A DNA stretch of 64,000 nucleotides from Choristoneura fumiferana (taxonomy: Eukaryota > Arthropoda > Insecta > Lepidoptera > Tortricidae), in assembly GCF_025370935.1 (NCBI RefSeq), contig NC_133497.1, forward strand, positions 2,504,257-2,568,256. The letters run 5' to 3'. Below the pieces are notes generated by a model. It saw only the letters and a list, made by a program, of their open reading frames with translations. It did not search any database and was not told where the DNA came from. Both the position numbers and the translations under genes were made by a program. Below are positions 55,128 to 64,000 of this stretch, in pieces (the stretch's first letter is position 1; every line of letters begins with the position of its first letter).

Positions 55128-55420
55128 GATTGGTTATTTGGAGTCTTTTTGTATTATTTATTTCAACTCCAAATTTGTTACTTTTACGGTCATCCCGTAA
55201 AACCATATCGAAAATACAAACTGAGACATGGATGCACAGAAAAACCAGAAAAAGAGACCAGCGCTGGGAATCGAACCCAGGTCCTCAGCATTCCGTGCTG
55301 CGTGCCATACCACTGGACAGGAGTACAGACACGAATTTCTCTCATGCACCCATATCTCAGGTTGCTTTTTTCTACTACGCTACTTAAGCAACAGCACTAG
55401 CGACATCTGTGTTTCGCTCT
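55128..55420 (-). mobile_element. tRNA-like SINE, family C
   Basis: GGGAATCGAACCCAGGTCC with both characteristic flanks. Confidence 0.7.
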
Positions 55421-55447
55421 CATCGAGAGACGTAATAAGTACACTAA

Positions 55448-57173
55448 AAAAACCGGCCAAGAGCGTGTCCGATACGCCCAAAATAGGGTTCCGTAGCCAT
55501 TACGAAACAATTAAGTAATATTTTTCTAAGGATTTCGTATTTTATACGGAATCTTCCAAGTTTAGGTATATTTTATACCTTAGGCTGCTATTTACTCGTA
55601 AACTACTAATAATTCTCAAGCAAACTTAGCCACTATAGTTTTCCTTGAAAGTTTGATATACTTACTATCATCCTGAATTTTTTCAAATGTTTCCATCCCA
55701 CTGGTTTAGATTTTAATGAAAATTGATTTTTTATGTCTGTCTGTAAATATCAATGACCAATATAATCTAACCCCACACTGCGTACATTTTGCTTAAGAGT
55801 AGGGCTCTGCATACACTCGATATATTAAATCACTCGGAAAAAGCGAGAAATATCTTCAAGACACGATTCCCGTTTACTTACATACCTATAAATGTGTACG
55901 GTTTTTTAGGGTTCCGGAGCCAAAATGGCAAAAACGGAACCCTTATAGTTTCGCCATGTCTGTCTGTCTGTCTGTCCGTCCGCGGCTTTGCTCAGGGACT
56001 AATGCTAAAAATTGAATGAGGCATGCGATGTGTCTCGGGCACAATCAAGTCTATTCCCCTCCACTGGCTCCCAGTTCTCAGCCATATTGCTCCGCCACTC
56101 CGCAGGATGCAAGCGCTAAAAGAGAAGCGGAAAAAATACAGGCGGACCAGTCTCTGCCTGTTCACCAGCCTTTCTGTCACCCTCCACCCCAACGGCTTAA
56201 ATCTCGGCACCCTGCTTGTGTAACAGCCCAAAACCTAGGGATTTTGACATCAAACAGAGGTGGAAGGACGAGTGGAATGCACAAACTACTGGAACTGCCC
56301 TGCAACTATAGACCCCACGGTTAAACCAGATGGTTTCAGTCTACCACGCAAGCTCTGGTGCCGCTTAAACAGACTGAGAACAGGACACGGACGCTGTCAC
56401 TACTTCCGACACAAGTGGGGTTGGCGGGACTCGGCCCTCTGCGAATGCGGCGAGGAGGCTCAAACTATGGAGCACATTGTACAGCGCTGCCCTCTACACT
56501 CATTCTCGGGCTCTCCTGGAGATCTCTACAATCTGACACCTGACTTAATGTCGTGGCTTGGGACCCTGAATGTGGATTTATAGCTAGTTTGTAATTTGCT
56601 TTCTTTAGTGTAATTGTTTAATGTTTTACGCCATACGATTAAATAAATGCTAAAAAGCTGTAATTTTGCACGAATATGAATGTAAACTATGCCGACAAAT
56701 GGTACAATAAAAAAAATAAAAAATTATGGTAGGTACCTCCCATAGACGTACAGTAGAGGTGATTTTTTTTTCTCATCCAACCTTGTAGTGTGGGGTATCG
56801 TTGGATAGGTCTTTTAAAATCATCAGGGGGTAGCAGAGCGGTTTTTTGATTCAGTGATTTGTTTGTAAAATATTGAACTAAAAAGTGCAAATTTTCATTA
56901 AAATCGAGCGCCCCCCCCCTCTAAAATCTAAACCGGTGGGTGGAAAAATTTGAAAAAATTCAGAATGGTAGTAAGTATATCGAACTTGCAAGGAAAACTA
57001 TAACGGCTAAGTTTGCTTGAGAATTATTAGCAGACTAAGGTATAAAACATACCTAAACTTGGAATATTCCGTACAAAATACGAAATCCTTACAAAACTAT
57101 TACTTATATGTTTTGTAATGGCTACGGAACCCTATTTCGGGTGTGTCCGATACGCTCTTGGCCGGTTTTTTTT
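55448..57173. mobile_element. Inverted pair of ACCGGCCAAGAG elements, one split by a LINE
   Basis: A + copy fragment begins AAAAAACCGGCCAAGAGC at 55448. A - copy runs from 57173 (complement of the same start) to 56646 and resumes at 56011 to 55909. The two arms match over some 250 bases in inverted orientation. The gap in the - copy is the LINE insertion at 56012-56645. Confidence 0.7.
56012..56645 (+). mobile_element. CR1/Jockey-like LINE 3' end with 11-bp target duplication
   Basis: Flanked by AATGCTAAAAA at 56001-56011 and 56646-56656. Codons give TIKSIPLHWLPVLSHIAPP, then in another frame GFSLPRKLWCRLNRLRTGHG, CHYFRHKWGWRDSALCECG and MEHIVQRCPL: the C-terminal Zn-finger tail (C-CG...H...C) of non-LTR retrotransposons, ending at 56583. 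Several frameshifts; dead. Confidence 0.85.
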
Positions 57174-57902
57174 CGTTGACGGTTTAATCGAGTTACCTCC
57201 ATCGTGTTGAGTTGCGATCCATGGATGAAACAAATAAAAGGTTAGGCGTTAAGTCCTGTTTACATAGGTACATAATTATGTGTTTAAAGTGCGAAAGTAA
57301 AAAAAAATGTGAAAATTCAAATTACTTTTATTTTGCAAATTTATCGACATACCTTCTGTATGTAGATCAATTCGTCTCATTAATTCTAATAAGGTCGCAA
57401 CACTGTCTCATTCCTGAGCTCTGCATTCAACTCGCGCGTTATCTACACAAACATACAATTTATGGCTTATGAATAAATAACCAGTGTAAAAATAAAGGGA
57501 AAAAAAAACTTTTTGAACTAAACCTTTCACCTCCACCTCCGCAAAGCTCCGCTTTCACTGCCTCCGCTAAAGCTACAGCCCTATCGAGTCCCCATAACAA
57601 CCGTACTTGAACTTCAACGAAATATTTTCAACTCAGTGCCTCCGTCCGTCTATACCCATTTCATACAAACTGTCACGATATGCTCCCATGTTATATAATA
57701 TGACAGCTACTGGAGCCAAATTGCAAGACATATAGGATTTATAGTCGAATAAAAGAGATTCCTTTAAGAGGAATACACGTAAAATACGGGCTGTAAAGTG
57801 TTTCACGGATTGTCGTTTTAACTTCTTGATATTTTAACTAGCGCTTAGGGCGCTATCTGATGGTTAAGGACATTCTATGTTTATACTAATGCAGCTGCTT
57901 AC
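57174..57902. other. Unassigned intronic DNA
   Basis: AT-rich with a CT-rich patch at 57530-57670. No coding or repeat family recognised. Confidence 0.4.
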
Positions 57903-58144
57903 GATCTCATCATCATCATCCCAGCTATAACGTGCCACTGCTGGGCACAGGCTTCCTCGCAGAATGAGAGGGCATGGGCTGTAGTTCCCACGCGGGTCCT
58001 GTGCAAATTGGGAACTTCACATTTTTAAGGGCACTAGCCTATTACGCGAGCCGATAGAGATTACCCTGTATGGTCAAGGACTTTAAATCAAGTGCCACCA
58101 TGGAACCATTTCACAGTAAACGGTCATTAGTGACATCGCATTAA

Positions 58145-59184
58145 TGAGGGCTATCGTTTTTTGTCTTTCTAGATGGCGCCACTGTTGCGTGAGGTTTTTA
58201 AGTGTGGCTTTCAAAGTCTGTTATTACGGGCGTGAAAACAAAGTTTAGATTAAAATCATATTTAATACACCTTAAAACCGTACCATAAAAATATTGAGCA
58301 ACCACAGTGTTGCGTAGTCCCCGTTTTGTTCGGAAGAAAGGGAGGACAACGGTTTCCGAAAGACAAAACTGTCTCAAAACACAGACATTCATTGCCCCGT
58401 AACGCATAATTGCCATAATTAATTTCAGGTAATGCAATATAGGGGAGGGGGGCATAACGGGGCCACGGGGCATAGCGGGGCGAGCCTTATGCAGCTCGAA
58501 GCGAACGCCGTACAAACTGACAAATGCGTCGCTATGATTGGTTCTTAGTCGGCGAACGACCTTCATAGGCGAGCCACGCCATTGCGGCACGCGTTTGTGT
58601 GATATAAACAAAAATATAAAAACCAGTGTTTTTCTTAAAAATTTTAATGAAATTGAACACCGATCCTTTCTAAAACGTACTTATGGTTGTGATTAGTACT
58701 GAATGTGTTATGCTAGTGTTGTAGTTATTTTTGTTTTTTTTTTTAACTGTCGTTATGTTGCTAAGAAATAAAACTATTTCGTTTGGAAGTTGTGTTTCGT
58801 TATTTATTATGACCACTCCACAATACCCCATAGGAGACCCCACTTTACCCCTATACACGGGGCATAGCGGGTCAAATGCCTTTTTTCATTTAAGTATTCA
58901 CATCTAGTAGCTTAATTAAATTATCAACATAAATGTATCCATAGTCATTCGCAATGTATTAAGCTATGATTTTAAGTTAAAACTTTTAATTTAACCATAT
59001 TTATTTTGGTTTTAGGGATGTTTAAACGTTAAGTACCTACTATGCCCCCCTCTCCATATTCACAATATTATTCTAATTATAAATAAACCCGCGTAGCTCA
59101 CCCAAAAACTATGAGATTTGACATTTCGGAGACCGCACGCTACACTAGCGCCTCTAGCGGCGAATTCATACACGATAGCTCTCA
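58145..59184. mobile_element. AATGAGGGCTATCG MITE interrupted by another element
   Basis: TGAGGGCTATCG and CGATAGCTCTCA ends between TTAA (58141-58144) and TTAA (59185-59188). Interior matches 37004-37426 except for the insert 58440-59055. Confidence 0.85.
58440..59055. mobile_element. Nested TIR element (GGGGAGGGGGGCATA)
   Basis: Left end GGGGAGGGGGGCATA, right end the complement of GGAGAGGGGGGCATA, flanked by ATA on both sides (58437-58439, 59056-59058). The uninterrupted site GCAAAATATTCAC at 37282-37294 confirms the boundaries. Confidence 0.85.
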
Positions 59185-59318
59185 TTAACAAAGAAAATCA
59201 TAATGACTTTTCCTGTGAAAAGTTTCCATGGCGACTCATGAAGTTCTAGGCCGTACTACCTACAAACAAAATTTACATCTTTGTTAGTGTATACAGATTG
59301 AGATACTTATACAAGTAA

Positions 59319-59704
59319 AGGCACTTGTCTCACCGCCAGCTATCGACTATTTTCTCGCTCAAGAAACGAACAAAAGATATAAGATCCTGTGTGAGTAAAA
59401 GAGACACATATATTAATAGTGATCACTGGCTTTTCACACTGTCGGCGAGAACTCGCTCTTACATCTTTTGTCGCAGCGACAAGAGCTATAAAACTCGCTG
59501 AGCTATAATACTCGCTCAGAGATGTCAGCTTGGCGGCCGCCCCGCACGAGCGAGTCGAGTGGAGCGAATAATCGCCCGTCGCACTCGAACACTCGCTTAC
59601 AGCCGAGCGACAAAACTACACTCGCTTCTCGCTGCTCACCCACTCTTTTCTAGTTACTCGCTCTACTCGCTTCTCGCTCATCGTCGGCGGTGGGACAAGT
59701 GCCT
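59319..59704. mobile_element. MITE with AGGCACTTGTCTCACCGCC ends
   Basis: Left AGGCACTTGTCTCACCGCC; right GGCGGTGGGACAAGTGCCT. The interior is rich in ACTCGCT/GCGAG words. Confidence 0.8.
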
Positions 59705-59916
59705 AATGGTTTTATCCTTCGGAAAATAATTAGTGCTCGGGGTTAATATAAATAATATCCCCAACCCGCCGCCGGGAGGCCTTTGTAATGCTTAATAGAA
59801 ATGAAGGCATTTACTACCGACCCGACAGGGATGGGAATTTGAAATTTTCAATAAATATTTGTTTTGGTTTTTGGTGAATACATTTTTATAACTACTTTTT
59901 CAAGTTAAGGTTGGTT

Positions 59917-60370
59917 TTTGAAGTCTTTTTTGTATTTTTTATTTCAACTCCAAATTTTTTTACTTTTACGGTCATCCCGTAAAACCCATATCGAAAATAC
60001 AAACTGAAATATAGATGATTTTTTATTTGCAGGTGGTAGGACCAAGTGCAAGCTACCACCATCTTGCTCGCTAATCCTGCTGTGAACTGCTTGCACTGTT
60101 GTGTTTCGGCGTGGAGAGTACGTGGAGTCGGTGAAATTACTGGCACTTGAGGTATCCCATCTTAGGCCTCTACGTTGGCAACGCATCTGCAATACCCCTG
60201 GTATTGCAGATGTTTATGGGCGGTGGTGATCTCTTACCATCAGGAGACCCACTTGGTCGTTTGCTATCCAGTCGAATAAAAAAATAAAGGCACAGAAAAA
60301 CCGGAAAAATAAGACCAGCGCTGGGAATCGAAGCCAGGTCCTCAGCATTCCCAGCATTCCGTGCCGCGTG
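59917..60370 (-). mobile_element. SINE family C split by family P
   Basis: The family C text 'atagatg|cacagaaaaacc' is broken between 60016 and 60291 by the family P copy 60029-60289. Confidence 0.7.
60029..60289 (+). mobile_element. SINE-like element, family P, nested
   Basis: GCAGGTGGTAGGACC to CGAATAAAAAAATAAA, with an internal deletion. Confidence 0.75.
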
Positions 60371-60407
60371 CTATACGCTATACTATATATATATAGTTCA
60401 AATAATA

Positions 60408-60435
60408 AGAGAGAGGGAGAGAGAGAGAGGGGGGG

Positions 60436-60472
<37 letters not shown>
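60408..60472. repeat. (GA)n microsatellite
   Basis: GA dinucleotides with a G10 interruption; the - strand reading frames across it are Ser/Leu repeats only. Confidence 0.9.
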
Positions 60473-60475
<3 letters not shown>

Positions 60476-60547
60476 CACATATTCGATACACATAAAAATA
60501 CATTAGCAACAGCCGTACGTTTATCAATTTGACAGTTGACGCTAAAT

Positions 60548-60880
60548 AATCATCATCCACAAGACGTCCACTGCTGGACAAAGGCTCCCCTTAGAACGCC
60601 ACAATGAACGACAACTCGCCACTTGCATCCACCGGTTTCCCGCTACTCTCACGATGTCGTCAGTCCACCTGGTGGGAGGCCTGCACGCTTCGTCTTCCGG
60701 TTCGTGGTCGCCACTCGAGGACTTTTCTCCCCCAGCGGTTATCTGTTCTTCGAGCGATGTGGCCTGCCCATTGCCACTTCAACTTGCATATTTTTCCAGC
60801 TATGTCAGTGACTTTAGTTCTTCGACGAATTTCCGTATTCCGGATTCTATCGCGCTAAGAAACAGCAGCAGTTTTTGAAT
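60548..60880 (-). mobile_element. RTE-type LINE coding 3' end
   Basis: The - strand gives a C-terminal reverse transcriptase tail (KWQWAGH, R-D-RWG-KVLEW, RTGR) followed by the 3' UTR 'agacgtccactgctggac'. Confidence 0.65.
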
Positions 60881-61443
60881 GGCAGTAGTTAATTATAAAT
60901 AATCATAAAATTTATTGAATTAATTCCGGTACAAAATAACATAAAATACAATATTTCACTTAAATCCTATGTAACAGTGTGTCTGAACTAGGATAATTCC
61001 TGTATCTCAGGCTAAACGAGCTAACATTTACATACTAAAATAATCAGCAAGGAAAAACAAAGTAAAGTGTATAAATTAGTAGTATCTACGTAGAAGGAAT
61101 ACTAAATTAAACTAACAAAATTATAATATATTATCAGGTCGAACACAAATACTGTAGGTACGTCAGTGGATTTTTACTGGGTTAGAGTGTTGGTAGAAAA
61201 ATTGAATTAACATAATATAGCATTTTTTGAAATAATCATGATTATTTGTTATTTGAGTGGAGCAACTCTAGCAAATAATAATAAATTGTCAGAAGTTATG
61301 GCTCAATAAGACAGGACAGCACTGATGAACTTGCAAGTAGATATCATCAAACCAACTGAATCGCAACTCACTGAGTAACTGTTTTCCAAATGAAATCTTA
61401 GTGCCGTCGCATTGCTGACAACGGAATTAATCATGAAACTTAC
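60881..61443. other. Unassigned AT-rich DNA
   Basis: No coding or repeat family recognised. Confidence 0.4.
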
Positions 61444-61534
61444 GCAGTCTTCAGTATTACTAAAACTTCTTTAATTTTGAACGATTCCAAATCGTCTTTG
61501 TCACTTTTGATATAATATTTCACGTTCGCTTCTT
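61444..61534 (-). CDS. Candidate upstream PLC epsilon exon
   Basis: Donor ACTGC|GTAAGT is strong; acceptor CAAAACAG. Reads EEANVKYYIKSDKDDLESF then KIKEVLVILKT and ends after two bases of an Ala codon, exactly the phase needed by exon 37605-37778. This would give ILKTA-STKLKSFWPN across a 23.7-kb intron. The peptide looks coding and helical, but I cannot match it to a remembered family sequence. Confidence 0.5.
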
Positions 61535-61962
61535 CTGTTTTGCAATGGCGGCATAGCGATATGTATGCCCATTCATTATAATATAATATGCAAAACCAAG
61601 TTATATCTATCAACAGCACCGGGGCGTGGGACTGCGCGGCAAATTTGAACTGCCCAGAAAACCGGTCTACAAAGCGGAGCTACATTCCTTCCGGCTGAAT
61701 GGTCGCGAGCAGAGCTCTACCTAATAACGTGTGTCTTAATTTAGTCCTTTTTATTTTCTACCGTCCATATTTCATTCTAAATACATCCCTCTTTTGATAT
61801 TTTTTATTACCTATACGTTCGTGTGCCTTAAAATAATTTTTATTTATCTCTTTTGAGCCTCAGGAGGCGCACCTATAAATAAATAAGTTTATTTTTTTGC
61901 ATAAGGGAACTGTACACAGCAGTGGAACGATGATTTTTTTCATATACTAACGTAATAGTCAC

Positions 61963-62073
61963 GTAGTAGAGTGAAGAATTGGCGAGCGCAATCTCCGAGC
62001 TCGAGTTGCGCAGGGCAGTCTTCCTGGCCCGCGGTTTTTATTAAATCTTCGACAAACTCACCGCGTCCTTTCT
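61963..62073 (-). CDS. Candidate upstream exon
   Basis: Reads KGRGEFVEDLIKTAGQEDC then PAQLELGDCARQFFTLL. The donor GTGACT at 61962 gives the one-base phase required by 61534; a GTTAGT donor at 61951 would extend it by RDYY but break phase. The acceptor is poor. Real coding signal likely, boundaries uncertain. Confidence 0.4.
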
Positions 62074-63174
62074 CTTATTGTTAGTAGCAGTTATTGTTTT
62101 ATTAAATTCATCAAACTTATCTCAATTTGTTAGAGACCAGCTAAGTAAATGACAAACGCTCAGACTCTGAGAAATGGCAAAAAGTTGCTACATAATACTG
62201 TAAGCGGTGGGACATGCGTTCGGTGGAGACGAGTCAAACAAAGCTCAATTTAGGATAACAACAACTATATTGTTACTTTAGTACAGTACATGTGATATCT
62301 ATCTGACTACTCTAGACTGTGTTCGGGAAAACGTTCTACGAGCGTAAAAGCGTCAACTCAGATCGCAGTTATTACCAATCTATCGGAGCCGTTCCAGAGC
62401 ATCCTACTAGCGTGGGAGCACCCTGATAGCGTCTACAATAAGTGCTATTTATGTGATCTCGGGCGGACAAACGTTAGCGTGATCTAACTTGACTGCTAGC
62501 GCCATCTCTGGGCACATACAGACACTACATAGGTGGTAACTAATTACGTTACAATACTAAATATCCGTTAGCTTAAGAGGTTTTCATCGATGTTTGACAA
62601 GTTTTGAATCGTATCTCCTACTTTTGCACTACAGTTAGAATTATAAATCAAACGGCTATCGGATCTCTAATCTTTTCTCCATTTTTGTTTACCGGATTTT
62701 GAAAAAAAATAATACTTAATTTTATACGATTTTTTTAAACATTGTCTGAAAAACACTTATTTCGTATCTCTATTGACTTGAAAGATCTAACATATACGAA
62801 ATCTACATATCTGGGTTCGTCTTTGACGTCTCTAAAAACTGGTCGAGGCTTTTCATTTGAAACTAATTAACACAAAAGTTATGGCCAGAAAACCAGTTTT
62901 TTGGCCTAAAATTGTTCAACTTTGATGCCAAATATCTCGAAAACAAAGAATTTTGAAGTAAATATGGGATACTATATTGCTTAAAGCCGTTGTTGTTAAT
63001 ATAATAAGCTACAAAAGGAATTCAGATCGAAGGTCATTGGGGCATGGGATCCCATTAAGTATCTCAAAGTTTGTTAATTGTGTTTTGTTTCTTTTCTTTT
63101 GTACAATAAAGAGTTTACATACATACATACCTAATATGCGAGTGAAGCCGAGAGGAAGGACTAGTGTAACATAA
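62074..63174. other. Unassigned intronic DNA
   Basis: 62330-62530 is more GC-balanced, with scattered 'gctagcgccatct' motifs. 63085-63130 ends 'tacaataaagagtttacata' (LINE tail). No exon supported. Confidence 0.4.
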
Positions 63175-63315
63175 ATGATGTAGGAAGCAGTTGCAAAGCG
63201 ATGTATTGTAGCCGATTCCGGGTAATTGGCGGAGGAGTAGTCAGAACAGAGATAGCGTGGAGTCGACGTTCAAATGTTATTAAAAGTTTGGACATGCCGT
63301 CTCGTTCTAAAAGGC
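63175..63315 (-). CDS. Candidate upstream exon
   Basis: Strong acceptor TTTACCTGCACAG; reads LLERDGMSKLLITFERRLH then AISVLTTPPPITRNRLQYI and ALQLLPTSF. The peptide looks genuinely coding. No good donor was found (GTTACA near 63175), so the 3' end is approximate and membership of PLC epsilon is a guess from position. Confidence 0.35.
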
Positions 63316-63363
63316 CTGTGCAGGTAAATGATACGAGATGTAAGTACATTTTTTTAAACGTAA

Positions 63364-63524
63364 TCCCACTAATATTATAAATGCGAAAGTTTGTAAGTCT
63401 GTTTGTTACTTGTTCACGTCTAAACCGGTGAATCCTGGTTGACTCCCGGGGAAGGACATAGGATAGTTCCCGCGGAGTAGCTATAAACGAATTCTACGTG
63501 GACGGAGTCGCGCGCAACAGCTAG
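63364..63524 (+). mobile_element. Short Helitron
   Basis: TCCCACTAATATTATAAATGCG after A; CGCGCAACAGCTAG before T. Confidence 0.75.
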
Positions 63525-63554
63525 TGTTATTATATTTATGTAAATATTTTCCAA

Positions 63555-63838
63555 CTAGCTTATGCCCGCGGCTTCGCCCGCGTGGAATTCGGTTATCATG
63601 CGCTGTTCCCTCGGGAACTGTGCATTTTCAAGGATAAAAAGTAGCCTATGTCATTCTCTGGCCCATAAACTATCTCTATGCCAAAAATCACGTCGATCCG
63701 TGGCTCCGTTTCGACGTGAAAGACAAACAAACATACAAGCACACTAATATACAAACAAACCATCAGGAGACCCACTTGCTCGTTTGCCATCCAGTCGAAT
63801 AAAAAAAAACTCGCATTTATAATATTAGTACTTATGGA
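63555..63838 (-). mobile_element. Helitron with nested SINE piece
   Basis: CTAGCTTATGCCCGCGGCTTCGC at the left; TCCATAAGTACTAATATT at the right on the - strand. 63759-63810 is a family P tail (CATCAGGAGACCCACTTGC to A9) inserted near the 5' end. Confidence 0.78.
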
Positions 63839-63845
63839 TCAGTCT

Positions 63846-64000
63846 TTTATTTTATTCGACTGGATGGCAAACGAGCAAGTGGGTCTCCTGAAGAGATCAC
63901 CACCGCCCATAAACATCTGCAACACCACACACACACAAAATAAACATTGCAGATCCGTTGCCAACCCAGAGGCCTAAGATATACCTCATGTGCCAGTAAT
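63846..64000 (-). mobile_element. SINE-like element, family P, cut by window end
   Basis: Starts in the poly-T tail and runs to the window edge; a CACACACA insertion interrupts it at about 63928. Confidence 0.7.

Noticed and set aside
60214..60581. Ser/Leu/Pro-rich - frames
   Set aside because: Translation of the (GA)n microsatellite and a P element tail.

Overview
The window looks like nuclear DNA of a moth or butterfly (Lepidoptera). It is AT-rich, has small exons in repeat-filled introns, and carries many copies of families I recognise from lepidopteran genomes: Lep1-like Helitrons, tRNA-derived SINEs, RTE, Jockey and CR1-type LINE tails, a Penelope-like element and many MITEs. No bacterial-style operons, CRISPR arrays or true rRNA/tRNA genes were seen. 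A 100-N assembly gap lies at 4756-4855, and the sequence left of it (1-4755) resembles nothing I recognise.

Two host genes are supported. On the + strand, 5356-8587 holds the last four coding exons of the 50-kDa subunit of cleavage stimulation factor (CstF50, CSTF1), with a poly(A) signal at 8657. On the - strand, 17 exons with fully consistent splice phases (37778 down to 9627) encode the middle of phospholipase C epsilon: RasGEF domain, PH-like region, EF hands and the start of the catalytic X domain. Up to three further exons near 61.4-63.3 kb may belong to its 5' part. The rest of PLC epsilon (end of X, Y, C2, Ras-association domains) must lie left of 9627, so the CstF50 3' end sits antisense inside a PLC epsilon intron unless the gap hides a misjoin.

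Layout: 1-4755 unknown AT-rich DNA; 4856-8.7 kb CstF50; 8.7-9.6 kb SINE and LINE debris; 9.6-37.8 kb PLC epsilon exons among transposons and five minisatellite blocks; 37.8-61.4 kb one very large intron packed with nested mobile elements; 61.4-64 kb candidate 5' exons and paired Helitrons.

The most interesting non-host material is: (1) hammerhead-ribozyme cores in three Penelope-associated repeats, one 0.2 kb downstream of a GIY-YIG coding remnant, with stem I covarying between copies; (2) a 2.9-kb DNA element at 48105-51045 with about 36-bp inverted termini and a decayed intron-containing gene I cannot name; (3) several clean nested insertions with visible target-site duplications or empty-site comparisons; (4) a one-base break in a CstF50 exon; and (5) a decayed partial copy of a PLC epsilon exon end inside a minisatellite.
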